This document shows positions 8,851 to 17,258 of a stretch of DNA of 64,000 nucleotides, piece after piece. Each line of letters starts with the position of its first letter. Within the stretch, counting starts at the first letter, position 1. The stretch is from the NCBI RefSeq assembly GCF_001040845.1, contig NZ_CP011941.1, positions 1,706,728-1,770,727 on the forward strand, in the 5' to 3' direction. The stretch is from Synechococcus sp. WH 8020. Lineage in GTDB: Bacteria; Cyanobacteriota; Cyanobacteriia; PCC-6307; Cyanobiaceae. The position numbers and the translations under genes were made by a program. A model generated the notes under the pieces. That model ran no database searches, had not been told where the DNA came from, and was given only the letters and a program-made list of their open reading frames with translations.

Positions 8851-9192
8851 TCATCCGGGAGGCCAATCCAGGGAACGCCCACCAATGACATGCACGTGCA
8901 AGTGGAACACGGTCTGTCCTGCACCCTCTCCGCTGTTAATCACCGTTCGCCAATCCCTTAAGCCTTCTTGCTTGGCAACCCTCGCAGCCACCATCAACAA
9001 ATGACCCAGAAGCTCCTCATCCCCTGGTTCCGCCTCGCGCAAGCTCTCTAGTGGCTTGCGTGGAATCACCAGCAGATGAACAGGAGCAACCGGCGCGACG
9101 TCACGGAACGCCAAGCAGCTCTCATCGCTATACACCTCATCGCATGGAATCTCTCCACGCAAGATGCGGGCAAAAATCGTGTCACCAGCCAT
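8851..9192 (-). CDS. HIT family protein (HINT-like nucleotide hydrolase)
   Basis: Histidine-triad proteins hydrolyse nucleoside phosphoramidates or related nucleotides. The 113-residue product starts MAGDTIFARILRGEIPCDEVY, the usual HINT beginning. It ends with the triad HLHVHVIGGR and has NSGEGAGQTVFH just before it. I chose the ATG at 9192; an upstream codon would add six unlikely residues. It is 25 bases upstream of the ABC transporter start on the same strand and diverges from the YifB gene. Confidence 0.93.
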   Translation of the reverse strand: MAGDTIFARILRGEIPCDEVYSDESCLAFRDVAPVAPVHLLVIPRKPLESLREAEPGDEELLGHLLMVAARVAKQEGLRDWRTVINSGEGAGQTVFHLHVHVIGGRSLDWPPG

Positions 9193-9261
9193 GGTCACAA
9201 CCCTCGGCAAAACAGTGCATGAGACGGGTGGGGCATCAGATACCTACCCCGCAACCATCCA

Positions 9262-10833
9262 ATGCTGGCACGCTGCTCCAGCGCATCCCTTCAAGGCATG
9301 GAGGCGCTCCCCGTCACGGTGGAAGTGGATCTGGCCCCAGGGCTTCCCGGCCTTCAACTTGTGGGGCTTCCAGATACCGCAATCCAAGAATCGCGCGAAC
9401 GCGTTCGGGCAGCACTTCGCAACAGCGGCTTTCGCGGGCCCCTCGTTCGCGTCATCGTGAATCTGGCACCAGCGGATCGACGCAAGGAGGGACCAGCCTT
9501 CGACCTCCCGATCGCCCTTGCCTTGCTCGTGGCCAGCGGTCAGCTTGATCCCCAAAAGCTGGAAGGGCTCTGCTGTGCAGGAGAACTAGGCCTGGACGGC
9601 AGCTTGAGGTCTTGCCGCGGCATTCTGGCCATGGCCTGCCAGGCAAAGATCCAACAAGCCAAGGCGTTTGTGGTGCCATCAGCCAACGCGGCAGAAGCGT
9701 CTCTGGTAGCCGGACTCACCGTCATTAGCGCCAAAACTCTTAGGCAACTCGTTGAGCAATTACGGCATGGGATCCAACACAACTGTTGCCCTCAACCCAA
9801 AACGAAAGAGCCTGCAACGCCAATCAACCCTGAAAGCGCATTGGAGCCGCTGACCGCAGCACCCCTCACGATTCAACATTTCGCTCGACAGGCACTGGCG
9901 ATTGCTGCAGCTGGGGGACACCACCTCCTGATGGTGGGGCCTCCTGGCTGTGGCAAAACGATGTTGGCGCGCCAGCTCCCCAAGATTCTTCCACCGTTGA
10001 GCGATACAGAGGCTCTGGAGCTCACACGCCTGCAATCCATTGCTGGCACGCTCGGCAGCGTGACAAGCCTGGTTCGACAACGACCATTCCGGGCACCGCA
10101 TCACAGCACCACGGCAGCAGGCCTTCTCGGCGGAGGCGTCAATCCTCGTCCCGGTGAATTGAGCCTGGCCCATGGAGGCGTGCTGTTTTTGGATGAACTC
10201 ACTGAATTTCCGAGATCCATCCTCGATCAGTTGCGTCAGCCTCTGGAGGAGGGAGTTCTCTGGATCAGTCGAGCCCGAATGCGCTGCTCCTTCCCCTGTC
10301 GGGTCACCCTGGTGGCTGCCACCAATCCCTGCCCTTGTGGCTGGCATGGTGATTGTTCCAATCGCTGCCGTTGTTCGGAGCTTCAACGGCAGCGCTACTG
10401 GAATCGTTTATCAGGTCCATTTCTAGATCGTCTCGATCTTCAATGCCGCCTCGAACCCGTACCGACAGGCCAACTACGCCGTTGCTTCAAGACCACGGAT
10501 GATCCAACAGACAATCAATCTGGAGGCAGTTTCTCCCCCGAAGCAATCCAGGCCGCGCGCATCAGAATGTGTGAACGCAACCCGGGCGGCCAACTCAACA
10601 GCCAACTCAGTGCGCTTGAGCTTGGGCGCTACGGCCAGATTGAAGAACGAGCCTTTCAATGCTGGGAGCAGGTGGTGTCGAAACGGCAGCTGAGCATGCG
10701 CAGCAGCTTGAGGCTCCTGCGCGTTGCCCGAACGATTGCCGACTTAGAAGCTCTGCCAAAGGTGAGTGAACAACATCTGGCAGATGCGATCTGCTTCCGT
10801 AGCTATGACCACACGCCTTCAGCCAGCACTTGA
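9262..10833 (+). CDS. YifB/ComM family Mg chelatase-like AAA+ ATPase
   Basis: A 523-residue protein with the three expected parts. The N-terminal Lon-protease-like domain (residues 1-170) has EVDLAPGLPGLQLVGLPDTAIQESRERVRAAL. The AAA+ core has Walker A GPPGCGKTMLARQLP (about 226-240) and Walker B LFLDELTEF. The C-terminal Mg-chelatase-like part includes a cysteine-rich NPCPCGWHGDCSNRC zinc-type loop. ComM homologues promote branch migration during natural transformation. Whether this strain is competent cannot be judged from this window. Confidence 0.93.
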   Translation: MLARCSSASLQGMEALPVTVEVDLAPGLPGLQLVGLPDTAIQESRERVRAALRNSGFRGPLVRVIVNLAPADRRKEGPAFDLPIALALLVASGQLDPQKLEGLCCAGELGLDGSLRSCRGILAMACQAKIQQAKAFVVPSANAAEASLVAGLTVISAKTLRQLVEQLRHGIQHNCCPQPKTKEPATPINPESALEPLTAAPLTIQHFARQALAIAAAGGHHLLMVGPPGCGKTMLARQLPKILPPLSDTEALELTRLQSIAGTLGSVTSLVRQRPFRAPHHSTTAAGLLGGGVNPRPGELSLAHGGVLFLDELTEFPRSILDQLRQPLEEGVLWISRARMRCSFPCRVTLVAATNPCPCGWHGDCSNRCRCSELQRQRYWNRLSGPFLDRLDLQCRLEPVPTGQLRRCFKTTDDPTDNQSGGSFSPEAIQAARIRMCERNPGGQLNSQLSALELGRYGQIEERAFQCWEQVVSKRQLSMRSSLRLLRVARTIADLEALPKVSEQHLADAICFRSYDHTPSAST

Positions 10834-10844
10834 GCTGATGGCCA

Positions 10845-10982
10845 CTAACGCGATCCGTGATGAGGAATATCCCGGTAGGGCTGGACACCAATCGGAGGAG
10901 GAACCGTCTTCTTCTCCTCACTTGGATTGCCAACGGCATGTGACAGGGTTTCAGCAAACCAGTCACGAAGGGAATTAAACAT
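10845..10982 (-). CDS. Small conserved-looking protein, 45 residues
   Basis: A 45-codon ORF in the gap between yifB and rpsU, read on the minus strand. It begins MFNSLRDWFAETLSHAVG, an amphipathic helix with aromatic residues, and ends with a proline-rich motif PPPIGVQPYRDIP. An in-frame ATG at 10991 would add three residues. The two-part design (amphipathic helix plus PPP-VQPY tail) looks like a real peptide rather than chance. I do not recognise a named family. It ends 12 bases from the yifB stop and lies 136 bases downstream of rpsU on the same strand. Confidence 0.55.
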   Translation of the reverse strand: MFNSLRDWFAETLSHAVGNPSEEKKTVPPPIGVQPYRDIPHHGSR

Positions 10983-11118
10983 GGATGCCATAAGGAATCT
11001 CATTCGAGATGCTTCAAGTCTCGGAAGACACTCAGAAAAAAGAAACAGTCGAAATACCGATTAATTCGATATTTCGACACGGCCTCTATGCAGGTCTAAA
11101 GCTAAAAATGCTGTTCGA

Positions 11119-11289
11119 TCAACGACGACGACGGCGCTGTTGAGCTTTGCGCTTGTACTTCTCGATTGGAGTCTCGTGATGGCGCAGGCGCTTGAGATCT
11201 GCAAAGATCCCGGCCTTGGAGACCTGACGCTTAAAGCGACGCAAGGCAGATTCGATGCCTTCGTTTTCTCCAACCGTGACCTGAGTCAT
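11119..11289 (-). CDS. rpsU: 30S ribosomal protein S21
   Basis: A 56-residue, strongly basic protein: [19 protein letters not shown], then [20 protein letters not shown], then the arginine-rich end QQRRRRR. This is the whole S21 sequence pattern (bS21), a small-subunit protein that helps position the anti-Shine-Dalgarno region. The gene is monocistronic or weakly linked to the small ORF at 10845-10982. Length and composition are normal. Confidence 0.95.
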   Translation of the reverse strand: MTQVTVGENEGIESALRRFKRQVSKAGIFADLKRLRHHETPIEKYKRKAQQRRRRR

Positions 11290-11342
11290 TCAACAAGCGA
11301 GGATTTCCAGCTAAGCAATGTAGCAAGCGATGGGCAATGCGC

Positions 11343-11924
11343 TCAGAGCGCGTCGGGGGATCCGGGCATGCCATCCCGATACACATAAAGATGTCCCAGC
11401 GTGCGCTTGCCGTATTGACGCCTCATCAGCTTCCAGCCTGGTTCAAGATTCAACTTGATGAAACCGTTTCCAGGACCTCCTGAACGAGCCACCACCATGG
11501 TGGGACGGGAGGGATCACGCGTCGGGACGGCCAAAAGCTCGACATCTGATCCGGATTTGACCACGGACAGGCGGTAACGCGTTCCCAGGTCATCTCCACC
11601 AATTCGCAGGGAATAGCCATTCCCATCGATGTAGCGGTTGCAGATTCCGGTGAAGTCGAAGCTGGCCAACAGCGGATCAACCACTGCAGGGGCAGCTCCC
11701 GAAACGGCAAAACACGGACGGGCACTGGTGCGCTGTTCGTAAATGTTCAGCTGAGAACTCTCCCCTTTACCGATGGGAGCCGACACCATCACGAACTGGC
11801 TTTCGTCCACGTCTGCAGCGGTGAAAACAGAGCCTTGAGCAGTCGCTGCTTGCGGGAGACCTGTGGCCAAAGCGGAGGCAAACACAGCAAAAGCAACAGC
11901 AGCGTTCCAAGGACGGCCCATCAA
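11343..11924 (-). CDS. DUF3747 secreted protein
   Basis: A 193-residue exported protein. The signal peptide covers about the first 30 residues (hydrophobic AAVAFAVFASALATG, cleavage near ATAQG). The mature part shows the DUF3747 pattern: QFVMVSAPIGKGESSQLNIYEQ, then RPCF and GICNRYIDGNGYSLRIGG, then a C-terminal HLYVYRDGMPG. Two cysteines (RPCF and GICN) could form a disulfide bond in the periplasm. The family is cyanobacterial and has no known function. Confidence 0.82.
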   Translation of the reverse strand: MMGRPWNAAVAFAVFASALATGLPQAATAQGSVFTAADVDESQFVMVSAPIGKGESSQLNIYEQRTSARPCFAVSGAAPAVVDPLLASFDFTGICNRYIDGNGYSLRIGGDDLGTRYRLSVVKSGSDVELLAVPTRDPSRPTMVVARSGGPGNGFIKLNLEPGWKLMRRQYGKRTLGHLYVYRDGMPGSPDAL

Positions 11925-11980
11925 TCAAATCCGATCGTTAAGGGGATCGTATTAGTCCCTTTGGGTCCAAGCACGTGCCA

Positions 11981-12178
11981 TCAGGCCGGTTTGTTGAGAC
12001 GAATCGCGACCAAAAGTGACCCAAGTGTTGCTGGGAGACTCAAACCAAGGATCCACCGGGTTGGATTCACGCCGAGATCAGGATCGCCGTAGGCCAATTC
12101 AAAAACACTGCCTGTGGCTGCGATGCCGAGCACGCACGCCAGGGCCAGAAACAGGCCAGCAAGGGGTTTCATTGGCAT
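11981..12178 (-). CDS. Small two-helix membrane protein
   Basis: A 65-residue protein with two hydrophobic segments (LAGLFLALACVLGIAATGSVFEL and WILGLSLPATLGSLLVAIRL) joined by a short polar loop containing YGDPDLG. It lies directly downstream of peptide deformylase, with a 4-base gap, on the same strand, so it is probably co-transcribed. No named family is recognised; the compact size and operon position support a real gene. Confidence 0.7.
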   Translation of the reverse strand: MPMKPLAGLFLALACVLGIAATGSVFELAYGDPDLGVNPTRWILGLSLPATLGSLLVAIRLNKPA

Positions 12179-12182
12179 CGGT

Positions 12183-12791
12183 TTAAGGCGTCATGGGGCG
12201 AACGTCCGTTGCAAGAAAGCCATGGTCTTTCAACTCCTTCTTCAGCCCACTGGAATCGGTCACGCGATCCACAAACAACACCCCACGCAGGTGATCCATC
12301 TCATGCTGGATGCAACGCGCCATCAAACCATCAGCCTTCATGGTGCGCGGTCGTCCCATCTCGTCCCTAAAACTCAATTGAATGGCCGTTGGACGGACCA
12401 CATCGAGATACACGCCTGGGATGCTTAAGCAACCCTCCTCGTATGTATCGACCGATGCGCTGCAGGTTGTGATTTCAGGATTGATCAGCACAAGAGGTGG
12501 GGTGCTGGGTGTCTCAAGATCGAGGTCGATCACCAGCAATTGCTGATGAACCCCAACCTGAGGAGCCGCCAAGCCAATGCCATGGGCGGTGTACATGCTG
12601 CGCAACATGTCGCGAGCCAAGTCGCGCACGCGCTCGTCCACCTTGCCGATCCGGCGAGCATCCCCGCGCAACGCATCGTCGCCAAGGGTATGGATATCGA
12701 GTGGAGCCTTCTCTAAAGGCTCCTTAGGTACGGCAATCGAGGAGCTGCTCTTCTCAGCCGATCGTGCCAACTGGGCAAAGCTCCTAGCCAA
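12183..12791 (-). CDS. def: Peptide deformylase
   Basis: Removes the formyl group from the N-terminal methionine of new proteins. The 202-residue product contains all three metal-site motifs: GIGLAAPQVG (about residues 71-80), EEGCLSIPG with the metal-ligand cysteine, and QHEMDHLRG with the two histidines and catalytic glutamate. The first ~28 residues (MARSFAQLARSAEK and a Ser/Pro stretch) form an N-terminal extension not needed for catalysis. It diverges from the S9 peptidase gene with 65 bases between starts. Confidence 0.95.
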   Translation of the reverse strand: MARSFAQLARSAEKSSSSIAVPKEPLEKAPLDIHTLGDDALRGDARRIGKVDERVRDLARDMLRSMYTAHGIGLAAPQVGVHQQLLVIDLDLETPSTPPLVLINPEITTCSASVDTYEEGCLSIPGVYLDVVRPTAIQLSFRDEMGRPRTMKADGLMARCIQHEMDHLRGVLFVDRVTDSSGLKKELKDHGFLATDVRPMTP

Positions 12792-12856
12792 AGCCCCTCC
12801 TACCTTGAAGTTGTCCTGATCTTAGGCAGACCTGATCTCTGCCTGATCCGTTCGAC

Positions 12857-14770
12857 ATGTCTCTGCAACAGCCCCTGCCCGCAACAACCGCTCTCGGACG
12901 CACTCCGGTGCTGCGAGCTCCGCAACTGCTGGGGGATTGGGTGCTCTGGCTGGAGCAGCGCCCCCACGAGAAAGGACGCACCACAGCACTGATCCGCCGC
13001 TGGAAGGAGACAGCCAGCACACCTCTGGAACTCACACCAGCCCCCATCAATTTGCGCAGCAGAGTGCACGACTACGGGGGAGCACCGCTCACAGCGACCC
13101 TGAAGGAGGGAACACTCCAGGTGGTTTGGGTCGATGACAAGGACGGTTGTCTCTGGTTCCAAGCCTGGACAGGCCTGGATGGGGCTAGCGCCCAATCACT
13201 AAACGCCCTGGCACCCCCCCATCGGCTGACCTCTCCCAGCGATAGCGCGCTGGGGGGAGGCGTGATCGACCTTGCCCGCTCTCGCTGGTTGGGCGTGATG
13301 GAGGAAGCCGGTTGTGATCGCTTAGTGAGCGTTGCCCTCGATGAGCGGAACCAAACCCCTGTCGTCGTGCATCAGCCCGCTGATTTCGCGGGCTATCTCG
13401 CCCTTAGTTCAGACGGCGGCCAGCTTGCCTGGGTGGAATGGCAGCAACCCTTCATGCCCTGGGATTGCTCCCAGCTCGTTCTGGCGCGGCTTACGGCCAC
13501 AGGAGCACTGGAGGAGTGCCAAGTGATCGCCGGCGCTGACCCCGCAGATCCTCAGGGAATCTCAGTGTTTCAACCCCAATGGCTACCGGATGGAAGCCTC
13601 GTCGTGGCAGAGGACAGGAGCGGCTGGTGGAATCTGATGCGCCACCCCCGCGCCGAAAGCTTGAGCAACCACTGGCAACGCCTTTGGCCCATGGCCAAGG
13701 AGACGGCCATGCCCCAGTGGGTGTTTGGAATGAGTACCACCGCTTGGGATGGAGACAAGCTGTTAGCGGCCATCTGTGATCAGGGGGAATGGCAGTTGCA
13801 ACGGCTTGGACTCGATGGCTCAGCAGAGCGTGTGGACCAACCCTTCAACGATCTCGCCGATCTCAACGCAGCCAATGGCAGGGCCGTCGCCATCGCGAGC
13901 AACAGCACCACAGGCCAAGGGCTCCTCGAGCTCGACTTGGGCTTAGGCAGCTGGCAACACACTCCAGCCGCGGCAGCAGCCATGGAGGTCAACGCGATCA
14001 GCGTGGCCCAGTCGTTGTGGTTTGACGGGTCTGACGGGCAACGCACCCAAGCCTGGTATTACCCCCCAGTCGGGGGAGCCGATGCCTCGTCGCCCCTACT
14101 GGTGAAGAGTCATAGCGGCCCGTCGTCGATGGCCCGCCGCGGCCTAAGCCTCGCCATTCAGTTCTGGACTTCGCGGGGCTGGGGAGTCGTGGACGTGAAT
14201 TACGGAGGCTCCACAGGATTTGGGCGGACTTACCGCAACAGGCTGCAAGGGAAATGGGGAGTGGTGGATGTCAACGATTGCGCCGCAGCAGCCAAAACCT
14301 TGATTGCCAAGAACTGTGCGGATCCGAACCGCATCGCCATCGAAGGGGGAAGCGCCGGTGGCTTCACCACACTGGCCTGCCTTTGCTTCACAGATGTGTT
14401 CCGCGCCGGAGCCTGCCGTTATGCCGTGAGCGATCTCAGCGCTTTAGCCACGGAGACCCATCGCTTTGAAGCCCGCTATCTGGATGGACTGATCGGGCGG
14501 TGGCCCGAGGAGAGGGATCTCTATGAACAGCGATCGCCGCTGCGCCATGCCGAACAGATTCGCTGTCCTGTGATCTTTTTCCAGGGTCTCAAAGACAAGG
14601 TCGTCCTGCCACAGCAAACCGAACGCATGGCCGAGGCCTTGCGCCGCAATGCGATCCCAGTGGAAGTGCACACCTTCCAGGAGGAGGGGCATGGCTTCCG
14701 AGATAGCGCTGTGCAGGTCGCCGTTCTGGAGTCAACAGAGCGCTTTTTCCGCCAACACCTCAATTGTTAG
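12857..14770 (+). CDS. S9 family peptidase (prolyl oligopeptidase / acyl-aminoacyl peptidase type)
   Basis: A 637-residue serine peptidase. The N-terminal ~380 residues form an irregular beta-propeller (repeats such as LALSSDGGQLAWVEWQQ). The C-terminal alpha/beta-hydrolase domain has the nucleophile motif GGSAGGF, preceded by VDVNYGGSTGFGR. The acid lies in FFQGLKDKVV and the histidine in FQEEGHGF. Such enzymes cleave short peptides in the cytoplasm; no signal peptide is visible. It overlaps the converging aldolase gene by 11 bases. Confidence 0.9.
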   Translation: MSLQQPLPATTALGRTPVLRAPQLLGDWVLWLEQRPHEKGRTTALIRRWKETASTPLELTPAPINLRSRVHDYGGAPLTATLKEGTLQVVWVDDKDGCLWFQAWTGLDGASAQSLNALAPPHRLTSPSDSALGGGVIDLARSRWLGVMEEAGCDRLVSVALDERNQTPVVVHQPADFAGYLALSSDGGQLAWVEWQQPFMPWDCSQLVLARLTATGALEECQVIAGADPADPQGISVFQPQWLPDGSLVVAEDRSGWWNLMRHPRAESLSNHWQRLWPMAKETAMPQWVFGMSTTAWDGDKLLAAICDQGEWQLQRLGLDGSAERVDQPFNDLADLNAANGRAVAIASNSTTGQGLLELDLGLGSWQHTPAAAAAMEVNAISVAQSLWFDGSDGQRTQAWYYPPVGGADASSPLLVKSHSGPSSMARRGLSLAIQFWTSRGWGVVDVNYGGSTGFGRTYRNRLQGKWGVVDVNDCAAAAKTLIAKNCADPNRIAIEGGSAGGFTTLACLCFTDVFRAGACRYAVSDLSALATETHRFEARYLDGLIGRWPEERDLYEQRSPLRHAEQIRCPVIFFQGLKDKVVLPQQTERMAEALRRNAIPVEVHTFQEEGHGFRDSAVQVAVLESTERFFRQHLNC

Positions 14771-15428
14771 CGGCTTGGCCATATCCCAAGCCACGGAACT
14801 GGCGATGGACCTCTTCCATTTGTGATGCCGACAACAGCGGAGGTTCCCCGAGCTGCAGAGCTTGCAAATACATCTGTGCCAGCGTCTCCACCTCGACGGC
14901 AATCTTCAGCGCCTGATCAAGATCCCGTCCCAAACTGACCAATCCATGGTGTGCCAGCAAACAGGCCTGCCGGTCCTGAAGTGCCTGCACCGTATGGGCT
15001 GACAACTCAGCGGTGCCGAAGGTGGCATAGGGAGCACAGCGAATGTCATCCCCACCAGCCACCGCTGTCATGTAATGGAACGGTGGAATCCCCCGGTCAT
15101 GGCAGGCCAAGGCGGTTGCATGGATGGGATGGCAATGCAATACCGCCATCGCATCGGGTCGATCAGCGAAGACATCGGCATGCAAGCGCCACTCTGAGGA
15201 GGGTCTGCGGTCATGACCAGGCCGTCCGCTTGGCAAAGGTTGGCCGTAACAATCGATCGCCACCAGATCTTCCGGCTCCATCTGGTCGTAGGCCAAGGAG
15301 CTGGGGGTCACCAACAATCCCCCCTCAATCCGCAACGACAGGTTGCCGGACGTGCCCTGATTCAAGCCAGTGCTGTTCATGGCACGGGCCACCTCCACGA
15401 GCTCGCAGCGCAATGCCCGATCGTTCAT
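14760..15428 (-). CDS. Class II aldolase, FucA-like (probable 5-methylthioribulose-1-phosphate aldolase)
   Basis: A 222-residue zinc aldolase of the class II aldolase/adducin family. Zinc ligands appear as VLHCHPIHATALACH and LLAHHGLVSLG. The segment FHYMTAVAGGDDIRCAPYATFGT is very close to that of fuculose-phosphate aldolase and lacks the layout of methylthioribulose-phosphate dehydratase (MtnB). It lies 13 bases downstream of mtnA. From this pairing I infer that it cleaves 5-methylthioribulose-1-P to DHAP and a thio-aldehyde, as in the DHAP shunt. I chose ATG 15428; a start further upstream would overlap mtnA. Confidence 0.82.
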   Translation of the reverse strand: MNDRALRCELVEVARAMNSTGLNQGTSGNLSLRIEGGLLVTPSSLAYDQMEPEDLVAIDCYGQPLPSGRPGHDRRPSSEWRLHADVFADRPDAMAVLHCHPIHATALACHDRGIPPFHYMTAVAGGDDIRCAPYATFGTAELSAHTVQALQDRQACLLAHHGLVSLGRDLDQALKIAVEVETLAQMYLQALQLGEPPLLSASQMEEVHRQFRGLGYGQAANN

Positions 15429-15441
15429 TGCACCTCCTGAA

Positions 15442-16554
15442 TCAGCCACGGTTGTAGAGCTCCTTCAGGCCAACTTCGCTGGCCGTCGCCACACCACGGT
15501 CGGTGATCAGAGCCGTGACAAGCCGCGCCGGGGTGACGTCGAACGCCGGATTAAACCCGGCACAACCATCAGGCGTGAGCTGCACACTCACAATTTCACC
15601 GGCCGACTCCCCAGCAATCACACGCCCCTGCATGGAAGTCACTTCCTCAGCAGAACGTGCCTCAATCGGGATCTCTGCCACGCCATCCGCAAGGCGCCAG
15701 TCGATGGTGGACGTCGGCAGGGCGACATAAAACGGCACGTTGTTGTCATGAGCCGCCAGGGCCTTGAGATAGGTGCCAACTTTGTTGCAGACATCGCCGC
15801 AGCGCGTGGTGCGATCGGTCCCAACGATCACAGCATCCACCTGGCCATGCTGCATCAGGTGACCACCTGCGTTGTCCACAATCACGGTGTGAGGCACCCC
15901 CTCACGGGCCAACTCATAGGCCGTAAGCGATGCCCCTTGATTGCGCGGCCTGGTCTCATCCACCCAAACATGAATGTTCAGCCCTGCTCGATGGGCTTTA
16001 TAGATCGGTGCCAACGCCGTTCCCCAGTCAACGGTTGCTAACCAGCCAGCATTGCAATGGGTGAGCACCTGAAAGGGCTCGTTTTGCCGTGCACTCGGTC
16101 GCTGCTCGGCCAACCTCCGAAACAGATTGAGGCCATGCTCTCCAATCGCCTCGCACATCGCCACATCTTCATCAGCAATCAGCGCCGCCTCCCGCCGAGC
16201 CGCCGCCGCTCGCTCCGCTTCCGGCAACGGTTGCACTAAATCTCGAACCCGTTCCAAAGCCCATCGCAGGTTCACAGCTGTGGGTCGACTTGCGTTGAGC
16301 TGATCAAAGGCGTGGGACAAGCCAGCATCGCTGGCGTCGTCTTGAAGGGCGAGCATCAAGCCATAGGCGCCGGTGACACCGATTAATGGCGCACCCCGCA
16401 CCACCATGGTGCTGATCGCATCTGCCGCCTGGTCACAACGCGTCAGCGTTCGAGTGATCAAACGGTGGGGCAGCAGGGTTTGATCGATCACACCCACGGA
16501 GCGCTGATCGGATTCAAGCCAAATCGTCCGCCAGGCCTGGCCATCAATGTTCAT
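15442..16554 (-). CDS. mtnA: S-methyl-5-thioribose-1-phosphate isomerase
   Basis: MtnA converts methylthioribose-1-P to methylthioribulose-1-P during salvage of 5'-methylthioadenosine. The product from ATG 16554 (MNIDGQAWRTIWLESDQRSV) is 370 residues, the usual size. Family features include RGAPLIGVTGAYGLMLA, TPDGCAGFNPAFDVTPARLVTALITDRG at the C-terminus, and the catalytic region HCNAGWLATVDWGTALAP with its cysteine. A longer frame to 16638 adds an unlikely N-terminus. The gene heads a two-gene unit with the aldolase. Confidence 0.94.
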   Translation of the reverse strand: MNIDGQAWRTIWLESDQRSVGVIDQTLLPHRLITRTLTRCDQAADAISTMVVRGAPLIGVTGAYGLMLALQDDASDAGLSHAFDQLNASRPTAVNLRWALERVRDLVQPLPEAERAAAARREAALIADEDVAMCEAIGEHGLNLFRRLAEQRPSARQNEPFQVLTHCNAGWLATVDWGTALAPIYKAHRAGLNIHVWVDETRPRNQGASLTAYELAREGVPHTVIVDNAGGHLMQHGQVDAVIVGTDRTTRCGDVCNKVGTYLKALAAHDNNVPFYVALPTSTIDWRLADGVAEIPIEARSAEEVTSMQGRVIAGESAGEIVSVQLTPDGCAGFNPAFDVTPARLVTALITDRGVATASEVGLKELYNRG

Positions 16555-16669
16555 GGTCGAATCAACGGCAAGCGCCGAATGGCTTCTTTCATTCTCTGAT
16601 GCGCACGATCCAGAAGTGAATCGGCCAAATCGCGCCACCTCTCCCTGTTGTAGCGGTCACATCGGCAGC

Positions 16670-17221
16670 TCAAATCGGTCGATACCCAAACCAGTCAGGC
16701 ACCTGATTCTGACTTTCACCATCGAGCTGGCGATGGAGGTGCACGTAAACATTGTTGCTCCCAGTCAACGACAACTGTTCAATGGCCACGCAATCATCCA
16801 CAGCACTGAGATCGTCCTTGTGCTGCTCAAGCGCATCCAGCAACCAGCGCGTCTTGGCTGCTGATTTAGCGGCTTGCCGCGAAGGGGCCACCACGAGTCC
16901 AAAGCGATGCAATTCCGCAAGCGAGTCGGGCTGGTAGCCCCCGAGGTTGACGAACCACAACCGCTGTTCATCGGAAGCAGGCTCCAGCTCAAGGGTGATG
17001 CGCCAGCCGTCGATGCAATGCACGGTCATGTAGCTATCGAGATGCAACCCGCGACGGCGACCAAACCACTGACGACGAAGCTCGGGATAGGTGTCCTCGA
17101 TGCAGCGGCCCACCACAAAACGCACATCGTGAAGCTCGATCAAACTTCGATCCGTGCGACCTCCGAGTACCACCAGAAACAAGGTTGGGAGTTCCAAACG
17201 CGAGGGGTGGGAAGGGCTCAT
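16670..17221 (-). CDS. DUF1543 domain protein
   Basis: A 183-residue cytoplasmic protein of the DUF1543 family. Visible pattern: LFLVVLGGRTDRSLIELHDVRFVVG at the N-terminus, then LRRQWFGRRRGLHLDSYMTVHCIDGW, and LWFVNLGGYQPDSLAELHRFGLVVA. A repeat of the VVLGG / VNLGGY elements suggests two related halves. Function is unknown. Its start overlaps possible upstream starts of the divergent methyltransferase gene. Confidence 0.8.
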   Translation of the reverse strand: MSPSHPSRLELPTLFLVVLGGRTDRSLIELHDVRFVVGRCIEDTYPELRRQWFGRRRGLHLDSYMTVHCIDGWRITLELEPASDEQRLWFVNLGGYQPDSLAELHRFGLVVAPSRQAAKSAAKTRWLLDALEQHKDDLSAVDDCVAIEQLSLTGSNNVYVHLHRQLDGESQNQVPDWFGYRPI

Positions 17222-17258
17222 TCAAGGTGCCATCGTGTGGCCCAGATGTGAAGCATGC

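Noticed and set aside
9760..10386. A 208-codon open frame on the minus strand inside the yifB gene
   Set aside because: It lies fully antisense to well-supported AAA+ coding sequence and has no coherent protein features.
16555..16669. Region upstream of mtnA checked for a SAM-type riboswitch
   Set aside because: No conserved riboswitch core or matching stems were visible.
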